64,000 nt of DNA from Forficula auricularia (Eukaryota > Arthropoda > Insecta > Dermaptera > Forficulidae), in assembly GCA_024734495.1 (NCBI GenBank), contig JALMQS010000187.1, positions 10,903,300 through 10,967,299 of the forward strand, given 5' to 3'. The position numbers were made by a program, and so were the translations under genes. The first letter of the stretch is position 1. Every line of letters begins with the position of its first letter. Under the pieces are notes generated by a model, which was not told the DNA's origin, did not search any database, and saw only the letters and a list, made by a program, of their open reading frames with translations. Below, piece by piece: positions 45,308 through 55,664 of this stretch.

Positions 45308-46245
45308 ATTTAATAAAATTCTTGTGGTGGATGAGGCTCATAAAACCCTGAAGACAGATGGATTGCTTCAGTTAATAAAGAAAGAAAAAATTCGTTTCTA
45401 TATTTAACATTTATTTTTGAAAAAATTTTCGAGACGTTTCGGCGGGAATACTATCTCGCCATCTTCAGTCTAAGAACAAAGAATAAAACATTCAATTACA
45501 CCTTTCACAACTTAACTTAAAAATACAACTGTCCATACATTCACCGTGTTTACAAGATATTTAAACAGATAACTCAATGCAGTTCAAAGAGACTCACCAG
45601 AATTTTTTCATTAATAATAATATTAAACTGTTTGAGAGAAATCAAATTCCACATCTCATTGCTAAATTCATTATTCAAAAACAGCATAACCACCAAGGCA
45701 GCTAAAATATAACCGAATAATTATCTAAAAAAATTTTTTTTTTTTTATAAATTTTCATTGTTAAAATTATAAAATAAGTTAATACCTGTGAACACAATTC
45801 TATATTATTTGAGAAAGTATAATTACTACAAAACCAAAAAACTTGTCTTGCTAACAAATTAAACAGCTTGTCAACAAGCAATGTCAGATCATAAAAAAGA
45901 CAAAGGGACAAAAAGAAACAACACTACTCTTTATGTCGAATAGTCAAAATGACAATTCATTATTTGAATGACAATTTCTCAAATAAATTAATTCATTTTT
46001 TACTAAAAATGACAGCAGGCCAAAATAATATGCAAGAGAAGTACCAGTAACATAAAACCAATCAAACAAACTAACTCGCTCCAATTTTAAAATCTCTTCC
46101 TCAAAAACCAACCCAATATGAATCTCAATCAATTCACCTTACTGCAAAGACAATATGGATTGCACACCTACAAAATTACAATCTTACTACAGTACAATTA
46201 CAAATTTCAGTTAAACAACATTATTATACATTCACTCAACCAATG
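45308..46245 (-). mobile_element. PLE copy 3: pLTR with hammerhead core
   Basis: Homologous to 38257-39210. The left part (45308-45480) is clean and has the complete hammerhead core on the minus strand (45431-45472, one extra G in the loop). From about 45480 onward it has many indels (for example 'cataaccaccaaggcagcta'). It runs into a degraded copy of the PLE coding 3' end at 46246. Confidence 0.8.
45431..45472 (-). ncRNA. Hammerhead ribozyme motif in PLE copy 3 pLTR
   Basis: Same CTGAAGA / GGCG-loop-CGCC / GAAACGTC arrangement as at 38374-38414, loop one base longer. The core residues are unchanged. Stem III is again only 2 bp with no loop, implying dimeric action if active. Confidence 0.7.
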
Positions 46246-46378
46246 AATTAACTTGTTAATTGAACACTTTACATTGTTTTCTGTGTCCTTTGAAATTAAC
46301 CACATTGTCTCTGTTTTTCAAAATATGCAAAGATTCTTTCATCTTCTTCTGAAGCCATCACCGTCTCTACAAAGTACC
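46246..46378 (-). pseudogene. Fragment of the PLE coding 3' end (noisy)
   Basis: Matches the last ~130 bases of the PLE frame (compare 39216-39353), with several deletions such as 'tgtgtcctttgaaattaacc' for 'tgtgtcaactttgaaattaa'. It breaks off abruptly at 46378, where a clean pLTR end (46379) begins. No functional product. Confidence 0.85.
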
Positions 46379-46613
46379 ATTAAAAATGACAGCAGGCCAA
46401 AATAATATGCAAGAGAAGTACCAACATAAACCAATCAAACAAACTAACTCGCTCCAATTTTAAAATTTCTTCTTCAAAAACCAACCCAATATGAATCTCA
46501 ATCAATTCACCCTGCAAAGACAATATGGATTGACACTTACAAAAATTACAATTCACACTACAGTACAATTACAAATTTCAGTTAAAATGAACATTATTAT
46601 ACATTCACTCAAA
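46379..46613 (-). mobile_element. PLE pLTR end, clean partial copy preceding ORF copy 3
   Basis: Identical or nearly so to 38976-39210, starting mid-element at 'attaaaaatgacagcaggcc'. It follows a noisy version of the same region (46000-46245), so this segment is present twice in a row. Confidence 0.85.
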
Positions 46614-49101
46614 TCAATGAATTAACCTGTTAATTAAATTGCTGTAGTATCTTACATTGTTTTCTGTGTCAACTTTGAAATTAACCACATTGTCTCTGTT
46701 TTTCAAAATATGCAAAGATTCTTTCATCTTTCTCTTGAAGCCATCACCGTCTCTACAAAGTACCTTGACATTGTCAAAATCAAACAAATGATCGTTGTCC
46801 AAAGCGTGTATGGCTAATGCAGAAATCAACTTACTATTGACAACAGATTTATCATGTTCTATTACCCTAGTTTTTAAAAGTCTCTTTGTTTCTCCTATAT
46901 AAAATTTGTTGCAATTGATACAATTAATCTTGTAAACCACATTGCTCTCTGTCAGGACATCTCTCTGATTCTTTTCTTTGTATAACATGGCTAATGGCTT
47001 TACAGGTCGCTTAGCCAAAAGAACACCTTCACTTCTGAACAGTTGTACCAATATGTCAGACAGGCCAGGAATATATGTCAATGATCCCCTGAATTGCATT
47101 TCCCTCTTTGGTCTGAGAATTCCATTTCTTGCCTTCCACTCCCTAACAATGTATTTTCTTCTCAATAACTCAACCAATTCTCCAGTATATCCACCAGACT
47201 CACATCTCTTAGTGAAATGTTCAATATTTGCTTTAATAAAGGAAACATGTGACAACTTGTAAATTCTTGAAATTTCTCCATACAAGATAGCCATCTTCTG
47301 TGGTAAGGGATGATATGAATTGGCCATGATCATTCTATCAGATTTAGATGGCTTTTTATAAACATTAGTAATAATATTTTGGTTCAACCTTATCAACAAG
47401 GTGTCAAGAAAAGGCAGTTCACCATTCTGTTCAACCTCAACTGTGAATCTTATGTGATCATTATAGTTGTTAAGTGACTCCAAAATAACGGGGATGTTCT
47501 CGGGTGTAATTGCTGAGACTGAATCGTCTACATACAAATAGTAGAACGGCAAACCTAATGGGGTAATGATTTTACAGTAAATATCATCCATCACCAAGTT
47601 TGCAATTAATGGAGACAAAATAGCACCCATTGGGAGACCTTTTATTTGTGTGTATATCACATTGTTATAAATCATATAATTTTCACTTAAACACATGGTT
47701 AAACCTTTCATAAACATGGCTTTATTTAATTGTGTATACTCTTGTATGTTGTTCCATTTATTGTTTAAAATTTCAAACACCAAACCCACATCAATTGAGC
47801 CATACATGTCCTCTACGTCAAAGGAAACCAAAACATCATCCTGTTCCAAGGTTATGCCTTGTGTCCTCGAAATGAGATCATATGAATTAGTTAATCTATT
47901 GTCGTTGTTTACAATCTTATTCAAAATACCACAAAAAAATCGACTCAAGCCATTTATTGGAGAACCGATGGAAGACACAATTATCCTCAATGGCATGTCA
48001 ACCTTATGCACCTTAACCAAAGCATAAATTGTAGAAGGAGTTGGAGTAACAGGCTTCATGCCATTGTAGGCTTTCTTGTCAATAATGTTTGAATTGACAA
48101 GCTGACTCAAAAACAAGGTGATTCTCCTCTGAAGAGAAACTACGGATGAGGCATTAGTTATCTGAAACTTACTTCTATCAGACAAGATTACATCCATCTT
48201 ACCGAGAAATTCAGATTTGTTCATAACCACAGTCATGTTGGATTTGTCAGACATTAAAACCTGTATTTTATTTTTCATCAGTCGCACATACCCCCTGGTG
48301 AAACTTATATCACTGGACAACCTTTGATACTCCAAAGTTGGTGAAAAATTATGTAAATAGTTGTTGATCACATTGTTCATCCTAGTTCTGGTAACATTTC
48401 TTTGGATTTCAGGCTCAATATTCTTCAAATGTTTTTCAACTTCACACACAAGTTCAACCAACCCGTTGCCAGGAGAATCAACGTCACTAGACACAAAAGC
48501 AAATTTGCTACCCAGACCCAAAACATTGTTCACCCTTGGAGGCAAATCAATCGATGATACATTGACCACATACTGTTTACTTGAATTGCCAGGCACTTTA
48601 TTTAGCCTTCCCATTCCCTTCAATGCCTTTAACTTGTTGTTAATTTTATGCATGCTGCCAACAAATCTACCTTCATAAAATCTTTCAAAAAATGACTGCA
48701 ATGCATTGTACAACCGTGGATTAGTTTCAACCTTAATTCTCTCCCACAACTGTCCCACAGAAACATACAAAAATTCCTCATTTGCATGTGCCTGACATAC
48801 TTCAGAATTCAAAATTACATCTCTCAATTTGTCCAATTGCAGAAATAAAAACCTGTGAATATCTATTGCTACCAAATGGCACCGCCCCTCTCAATTTATC
48901 TAGTTGGTCTGTAATAAATTTTGGGAAAATCCCAAATTGTTTACACTGTAATAGAAAATGAATTCTGCCCTTCACATTAGCCACTTTTGAATACAATCTT
49001 TCAAGCTTTCTAAAGTCATAATATATCTGTCCAAGGGACTTCAAATAAGACATAGAAAAACAATACTCAATCCCATTAACAAAATATCTTCCATCATTCA
49101 T
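46614..49101 (-). pseudogene. Penelope-like RT + GIY-YIG polyprotein (copy 3, frameshifted)
   Basis: Same 828-codon gene as copies 1 and 2, but one extra A at about 48841 ('caattgcagaaat' against 'caattgcgaaat') shifts the frame after ~87 codons. The start ATG is at 49101; the first part ends at 48802. The remainder (RT with GLPMGA and YVDD, and GIY-YIG) is open from 48875 to 46614. One further change (K to N in the RLMKNK stretch) is unique to this copy. Only ~30 bases of 5' leader remain before the N gap at 49132. Either a genuine inactivating mutation or a consensus error. Confidence 0.93.
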
Positions 49102-49131
49102 GATGAAATGGCACGTTTTACCTCACTTATA

Positions 49132-49231
49132 NNNNNNNNNNNNNNNNNNNNNNNNNNNNNNNNNNNNNNNNNNNNNNNNNNNNNNNNNNNNNNNNNNNNN
49201 NNNNNNNNNNNNNNNNNNNNNNNNNNNNNNN
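49132..49231. other. Assembly gap (100 N)
   Basis: 100 Ns placed at the 5' leader of PLE copy 3, the same relative point where the other copies change from clean to noisy sequence. More PLE copies may be hidden here. Confidence 0.99.
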
Positions 49232-51000
49232 TCTGCAGCATTTCTGGCTGTCTGGATTTTTTAAATGGTTAAAATCCAGGATACTAATCTCGCGCATGGG
49301 TCCTTCTTTTTGTAGTAGTTGAGCACCAAGCTACAATTCATTATCAATATTTTTGTAAGTCCAGTCCCATAGCGCTCACCGCTAGATGGCACTGCGACTC
49401 ATACATAGTAGTTTATTCAATTAAACAATACTTTAATTGTAGTAATAATACTTTAAGTAAAAAACCAATTAATTGTCAACCACATTGTATACTACATAGA
49501 TCATCTTAATAATGAAATAATAACCAATAGATTAATGAGAGTCAAAGTCAGCATTTTAGTGGCGTGAGCCATGATATTCTTTGAATATAATATAAATGCG
49601 TCAACTCGAATCGAGTTAATTCGGCTTTACCACCATGGTCTGCTCATGCTTTTGATCCACACACATTTCCAATACCTTATCTTCCCTCAATGGCTCGAAC
49701 CAACAGTCGGGGCTAAGGGGCATTCCCTTCTCCTCCGACGACCAACCCCTACCATATCCTAGTTAGCGTCGGGTCCCCCACCGCTGGCGGCCAGTAACAT
49801 GTTTCCTTTGTTTCATTCGATCGTGAATCGAAAGCAGGTGATTTTGGACTGGGAGATTGAATATATTACATCTCAGATTTCAAATTCATTTGGTGGTCCA
49901 TATTATTGTTTGATATAGAAAACGTCATGCGAAGACTCTAATGACGTTGGATTATAGCTAAATGGATCATATCTTTTTCTAATTCTATGGTCCAGACTTA
50001 GGAGCTAAGCAGACTCCAATAGCTTCAACAAGCAGTAGTCTCGCGATATATATCTTGTTTAAAAGCACGATCAAAAGCAATTATAATTATATATGTTAAT
50101 TATTTTTATTTATTAATAATAAAATTATAAATTTATTTAACTTCATATTTTAAATTCAATAGGTATATAAATTCAGATATTATTTTCACTTAATATTTGA
50201 CAAAAATATTTTCTTTCTATTGCGATGAATCAAATACAGGAAACTTATGATTATTCAAAACTATATACATACTCAGATTAAAAAAATATTTACCTACTTT
50301 TATTTTAAATATTGAATTGTTTTAAAAAGAAACAATTCTTTTTTTCATTAAATAATCAAAAAACCGTTTCATTTAGAAAAAATCTTAAATTAACCAGTTA
50401 ATTGATTTCAATCTTAAAGCGTAAATGGTTTCTTTCTTTTCGAGACTTAATGGCAATCTATAACGTGTGTAATTATCTATTTAAGATTAGTTTAAATTAA
50501 AAAAGAACCCTTAAAAAAAGAACTCATTTAACGTTTTAAACGTGATGCAAGGCTCCACAACAGGGATAATAAACACTTCTGCTGTTTTTGCGCACATTAT
50601 CTGTCTCTGTCAATTTCCTAAAATATTTATTTATACTCAGAGACAATAACGAGTGCAGAGAAGAAGAGAAGGCGGAAACCCATTAGCACATTCCTGCTGG
50701 AATTTTATATACCTATACAGTTTACACAATATAGGTACGACGTGTATTATGATTGGCGTAGCTATTTTAATAAAAAAGTCAGCATTTTTTCCTCTTTTCC
50801 TTGTCAGACAAAACTAAAGAATTCTAAAGATTAATTAATTATACTTTTTTTTTTTAATTTTTTTATTGAATTTTTCGCGTAAATGTTCAAATTAAATAAA
50901 GTAAAAAAGAGAAATAGTAAACATTTTTAAGACGCGGTGAGCTTTTCACGAAGTTAGTGCTTTGTCAATTATATTGACAGTAGACGATTCTTAGGAATTG
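49232..51000. other. Mixed sequence, no gene recognised
   Basis: It begins with a unique stretch. At 49378-49394 is caccgctagatggcactg, resembling a CTCF core. A GC-richer piece at 49600-49800 (gctcgaaccaacagtcgggg, gcgtcgggtccccca) has only a 63-codon frame and no recognised domain. The rest is AT-rich. A copy of a sequence from 17805-17850 lies at 50165-50210, and one of the degenerate dispersed motif at 50786-50830. Confidence 0.5.
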
Positions 51001-51008
51001 TAATAGAC

Positions 51009-51440
51009 TGATGAAGAGGACAAAGTCCTCAAAACTATAGTCTCGTTATAAATAAATTAAAAAATTTATTATTCCAGCAGAAGACACATTCTTTTATTGT
51101 ATCCTTCATTTTATAAAAATTCTGCTACTCTCGGCAAAAACTTCCAATATGTTGTAATGAAAGAATAATACAAAAACTATAGACTTGTTATAAATAAATT
51201 AAAACATTATTATTCCAGCAGAAGACACACTCTTTTATTGTCTCCTTTAATCCATAAAATCACTACTCTCCGCAAACGAAAGCTTCCAATATAGTTTGAT
51301 GAAGAGGACAAAGCCCTAAAAATTATAGTCGTTATAAATAAATTAAAAATTTATTATTTCAGCATGTAATACTCTTTTACTGTCTCCTTTAATTCATAAA
51401 AATTATACTACTTTCGAAAAAAAAAACTTTTAATATATAT
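51009..51440 (+). repeat. Three tandem ~145-bp units with hammerhead-like cores
   Basis: Units start at about 51009, 51156 and 51297. Each runs (t)gatgaag..., aaaactatag-like, 'gttataaataaatta', 'ttattccagcagaagaca', 'tcttttattgt.tcctt' and 'ctactctc.gcaaa'. Unit 1 has a full hammerhead-like core on the plus strand: GACTGATGA, stem II GAGGAC/GTCCTC with an AAA loop, then AAAACTATAGTCTC. G12 is changed to A, so it is likely inactive. Units 2 and 3 are further decayed. Tandem hammerhead repeats of this size match the genomic form of animal retrozymes and hammerhead satellites. Confidence 0.75.
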
Positions 51441-51475
51441 AGTTTCTAAGGTACATACATCATCAGTCTTTTTAA
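51438..51475 (-). mobile_element. Degenerate hammerhead-like core on the opposite strand
   Basis: Minus strand reads AAAGACTGATGATGTATGT then ACCTTAGAAACTATATAT. It has CUGAUGA and GAAAC, but stem II is broken and GUC is lost. It sits directly between the hammerhead trimer and the composite element at 51476, in opposite orientation to the trimer. Confidence 0.45.
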
Positions 51476-52165
51476 CCGACTTCAAAAAAGGAGGAGGTTC
51501 TCTATTCGAATGAATTTTTTTTTTTTTTTTTTTTTTATTTTATATTACCTCATATCTCCGCCAATTGTCAACCCAAATTTTGAAAAATTTTTTTGCATTG
51601 GGTCCAGTCTAGCTTCCGATTGGTCCCATTTTTTTTCATAGGTATTAGACCTTTTTTATTAGGTTTGTTTATGAACCGATTTCGATGGTTCTTTTTTATC
51701 GAAGGGTGTCTTAGGGATGGTGTCATATTAATTTGGTCAAGTTCTGATGATATGATCACTATTAATAACATCACTAAAAAGAAAAATAAAAATAATTTTT
51801 AAGAAAAAATAAAAACCGACTTCAAAAATTAAAATGCAGCAAATAAAATACACTAAAAGGTATAAAATAATTATTATCTTATTTAGTTACAACTAAACGA
51901 CGAAATATTAACATGAAGTACTTTTGAAGTTGGTACTTATATACCTTTTATGAATCACTCGACGGATCTTACTTAGTACGTTTGGCGGGTACGCTCGCTT
52001 ATAGGTATAGTTTGTTTGGCATCGACTTCAAAAAGTAATTTCATGTTAATATTTCGTCGTTTTTTAGTTGTATTCAATAAAATTAATATTATTTTTATTG
52101 CTACTTTGATGTATTTTGTTATCTGCATTTAATTTTTGAAGTCGGTTTTTATTTTTTACAATATA
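51476..52165 (+). mobile_element. Composite ACCGACTTC element, copy 1 (~690 bp)
   Basis: 5' end 'aaccgacttcaaaaaaggag', then ~300 bp including 'cgccaattgtcaaccc', a poly-T and 'gaaccgatttcgatggttct'. An internal 'aaaaaccgacttcaaaaat' (51810) opens a foldback half (51800-52160) with arms 'actaaaaggtataaaataat' / 'gtcgtttagttgta'-type and a core acgtttggcgggtacgctcg. It ends ttgaagtcggtttttatttt. The same two-part order is found inverted at 57640-58378, and the foldback half alone at 56976-57362. No ORF of substance. The 5' motif resembles a sequence I recall as widespread in insect genomes. Confidence 0.8.
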
Positions 52166-52725
52166 ATGAAATATTCCTCTGTTTTCTCATGAGTTCAATA
52201 CCTGCTCAATTTGTTCTTGTATCATAGTACTTTAATCTAATCTGTCAACAAAGGATATTCTCTTCTCTTTGTTGAGTGGCCAGCTACTATTACAGAAATA
52301 CCTCAGACCTCATATTTTCTTTTGTAACTCTTGATTTCTGCTAATAGTAGAACTGAAAGAGGTGTCAAACCAGCTTTTGGGCTGACTTTCTTCATATCTT
52401 ATATGCATAACTAAATGAACATTTAATTTACTCAGCTTCTACATGTACTGTGATGACATATACTCTTAGGAGTATAGCCGTTGCGTTTTAGCAAAGTTAG
52501 GGTCACAACTCAAACTATCTTCCTTTAGCTCTCCCCAATCAATTCCATTGAGATGCAGATGCAAAACACACGCCTGGAATTGGAAGGCTGCAAAATGTCA
52601 TCATTCTATCTGAGGAGTATGATCACCTCTGAATAATACGCGTTATATATTTCGTAACTTCGGCAATGTTTCATAAACCAATCCTTTCATCATCCCAGGT
52701 TTGTTAACACTTTTTAAATATTGGG
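52166..52725. other. No gene recognised
   Basis: Less AT-rich than average but without a supported frame; no repeat was identified by eye. Confidence 0.5.
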
Positions 52726-52727
52726 AA

Positions 52728-52915
52728 ACTTGGTAGGGGCGTGGCTCAATTTGTTGGCCCATAGTGGCTAGTTTCGTTTGACCACCAGATGAGAGCTTAT
52801 CAGTTTCCCATTGGTTACTTGGTAGGGGCATGACTTATTTTTAGCACAGTGGCTAGTTTCAATTTAGACTACCAGATAGCGGCTGTAAAGATTGTCAGTT
52901 CCCAATAGGAAAGAA
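52728..52915. repeat. Direct tandem duplication, unit ~92 bp
   Basis: 'cttggtaggggcgtggctca' ... 'agtggctagtttcgttt' ... accaccagatgagagc ... 'tcagtttcccattgg' is repeated from 52819 as 'cttggtaggggcatgactta' ... 'agtggctagtttcaattt' ... actaccagatagcggc ... 'tcagttcccaatagg'. Confidence 0.85.
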
Positions 52916-53930
52916 AGAAATTAGAAAACAAGGACAATCTTAAACAAAAATTTATCTAAAGTATTCTTCTTTTTTCTTAAATTAACTTTTATTTTGTGCA
53001 ATAATAATAATTATCCAATTCAGTTGATCTATAAAATATTCTTCTTTCTTAAGAGTTGCCAGTGTTTTTTTTTTAACGATCGCCATGAATCGATTGCACA
53101 CGGTGTTGTCGCTTTATAGGCACAGACAGTTTAAGAGACAGAGAAAGAAAGGGAGGCTTTAAACTGAAAACTTTTATTCCTTCTTCCTTTTCTTTATATT
53201 CTATTTAAGTTTTTTTTCCTACTCTAAGTAGATACTACAGAGAAGAATAGCTTCACAGATTCCCATTGACATTTTTATATACTCAGGTTGAGCAAGGGAA
53301 AAAGTTAAAAGTATAGCAAAAAAGAAAATGCCAGTTTCCCTTTGGATTCGAAATAAAGAATTCTTTAAGAGTTTCTCTAGTCATATATGAAATAATTTTA
53401 ATAACCAGGTGTGTACCTCAAATGAATTTTAATTTCTTTTTTCAAATAACTTATTAAAAATTATAGAAATAAAAACTCGCAATTGAAAAGAAAAAAGTAA
53501 AAACATTTTCAAGATCTGGTACACTCAGTAGTTAGAGCCGCCCTAGTAATAAACTTAAATATAATAAATAAACTATTAGAAATTAGTGTTTTATTTTAAT
53601 TATTTGAAAAAAAATTATATTTACTGCATTTTTCATCGAAAATTCTAAGTCTAGTAGGTAATCCCAAAATCTCTTAATTTTTCCGCATTGGAAATTAAAA
53701 ACATTTACCATTAGAACGAACTTTCTACGACCTTACAAACATTTTTTTCATTCTCTTGTTAAGAATATGTCTTTCCCACAGCTTGAAGAGATAATTCTTA
53801 CCGAGAAATACTGGTACAAAATTTGAAAAAGGATTGGTTACAAGCGAGACAAGAAATTTATAAATTAAATTAGAAAATAGAGAAAAAAAAAATATTTCAC
53901 AGATGACTGGTAGTCCAATAAATAGGGACG
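52916..53930. other. AT-rich sequence, no gene recognised
   Basis: Purine-rich patches (near 53130-53155) and AT-rich sequence. No frame of note on either strand. Confidence 0.5.
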
Positions 53931-53931
53931 T

Positions 53932-54557
53932 TTCAGCTTACATTAATTGCGATGAAAGATTTTTTTGGATCGTTTGGTATGGTGAGGGTATGCCAAATCT
54001 AAGTTCGGAACCTCAAGTGTAGGTAACAACTTTGGTAGCCCGAAAGACCTCTAGTCCTGAATACCCAATTTTCGATTATAACTCAAAACGGTCTATATTT
54101 TATAAATATGTCTATAGTAAATCAAAGTGGACAAAATTTCGCGTCAATTAAAAAAATAACAATGCAAAATTGGTTTAGTATTTGATTTTTAATGAGACCC
54201 AAAAAACGGCCTAGGATCCTTTAAAATATAGGAAAAACTAACATTTTTCGATTTTCGAAAAGTGCGAGTTTTTGGGATTTGTATTCAAAAGTGATCCTGG
54301 AGCACTGGATCCCCATTAAAAATCAAATACTAAACCAATTTTTGCATTGTTATTTTTAATTGACGCAAAAATTTGTACTGATTTACTATAGGACGGTTAT
54401 TTTGTCTCAAACCCGCAGTTATAATCAGAAAATTGGAAAAAGTCGAAAAGGATCTTTCGGCCACCGTATCCCCGGAATTTTCGAGGTCATGAGATTTGAC
54501 ATACCCACACCGCCCAAACGATCCCAAAAAATTTTTTTTTAATTAATGTAAGCTGAA
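53932..54557. mobile_element. Long-TIR foldback element (626 bp, arms ~250 bp)
   Basis: Ends ttcagcttacattaatt and its complement. Arms 53932-54200 and 54312-54557 are inverted repeats with moderate divergence, including 'ggatcgtttgg' / ccaaacgatcc, 'catgagatttgac' and 'gattttaatgag'-type blocks. The ~110-bp centre is single-copy. Short frames exist on both strands only because of the symmetry. No clear TSD was seen. Probably a MITE. Confidence 0.85.
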
Positions 54558-54997
54558 TCACTTTTTGGATGATCTGTATTTAGTGGGCTATGGAGCTAAC
54601 CGGTAATCGAGCCTATTCCATTCCGTTTTGTAGGGAATCAAGAGACACAAGTTGCAGCTAAGTCATCCTAACAAGCATCTTGGATTTTATTTTTGTGGAA
54701 CCTACCTAGAATTTTATATTTTTAAATTAAAAAAAAAAAATAATAGTTGAAAATTTATCTTTAAACATAATGACCAAATAAGAAAAAAATTGAAGTTAAT
54801 TCAATTATAGATCGCTAACCAATTCTCCCACTGGAAATATAAACATTTTGAAACCAGAACGAACTTTCTACGATTTTTCGTTTTTTGAGAAATAGTGAAT
54901 ATACTTAGTAATCCAGACACACAAAAATTAAAAGCTATTTATATCAGGCTGCGGGCACACTTTGAATAAATAATTCTTACAAGTATATAATGGAAAG
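54558..54997. other. Spacer, no gene seen
   Basis: AT-rich flank between two element insertions; nothing recognised. Confidence 0.5.
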
Positions 54998-55111
54998 AAT
55001 ATTTATTCATAAAGAGAAACAAAGAGGTTGTCCTCTGTTTGATGCAAATAAACATACACACATATATATCAAAAATATATATCTGTATATATATATATAT
55101 TATTGATTTGT

Positions 55112-55152
55112 TTGAGACTAATTTCGAAGACCTGGCCTTCATCATCAGTCTT
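55112..55152 (-). ncRNA. Hammerhead ribozyme motif, best-preserved short-element copy
   Basis: Minus strand: GACTGATGA, then T, GAAGGCC/..GGTCTTC as stem II, GAA, A, TT, AGTC, TCAAAC. C3-U4-G5-A6-U7-G8-A9, G12-A13-A14, A15.1, U16.1 and C17 are all present. Stem I starts GA/UC as in the PLE core at 38374. Stem III is very short (A..U plus a possible pair). The Tc1 insertion 12 bases upstream separates it from the rest of its unit. Confidence 0.7.
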
Positions 55153-55388
55153 TTTTAATTATACGAGACCCGTCCCATCTCAATTGGCCCACCAATATTT
55201 TTTATTTTTAAATAAAATTATGCTAATTTACGGTAAATTTAATAAAGATAAGAGTAAATAAATAATACAACAACACCACAATCTCTACTAATTGGTAAAT
55301 TTAATTTAAATATTTATTTTTATTATCATTTGGAATAACATTTTAAACAATTTAAAACATTTTATTGTAACATTTAACTTAAAATTAT

Positions 55389-55577
55389 GGGGGGTCAGAT
55401 AGGCTAGGCGGTAGCGTGACATCGAGCTAACCGGCCGGAGGACTCGGGTTCGAATCCGACTCGAGGCATCCAGCTAAAATCTGACCCTCGGGGGTAGAGA
55501 CAAATTTAAAAAAAAAAAATATAACGAGTATCGTAATTATGCTTATGGCTAGAAAGGCCGAAAAGCCAAAAAAAAAA
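55389..55577 (+). mobile_element. tRNA-derived SINE, copy 3, with 10-bp TSD, inside the Tc1 TIR
   Basis: Same family as 23198 and 37188: 'ggcggtagcgtgacatc', B box gggttcgaatccgac, 'gctaaaatctgaccctcggg', body 'gagtatcgtaattatgctta'. TSD ttaaaattat at 55379-55388 and 55578-55587. The right TIR of the host transposon (56830-56870 region) shows the uninterrupted sequence, confirming insertion. Confidence 0.93.
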
Positions 55578-55664
55578 TTAAAATTATTTTTTAATTGTTA
55601 AAAACAAGAAAAACATACAAAATCCAAAACCTTTACCACTGTGTGACGTCGCCTTTATTTTTAA

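Noticed and set aside
38977..46568. 62-codon minus frames next to the PLE genes ('MYCSVNCNFCKCQ' type)
   Set aside because: They lie in the pLTR, are disrupted in the noisy copies and have no recognised domain; probably non-coding leader or tail.
39575..48678. Several 94-110-codon plus-strand frames repeated three times
   Set aside because: They are antisense shadows of the PLE coding sequence, identical in each copy because the copies are identical.
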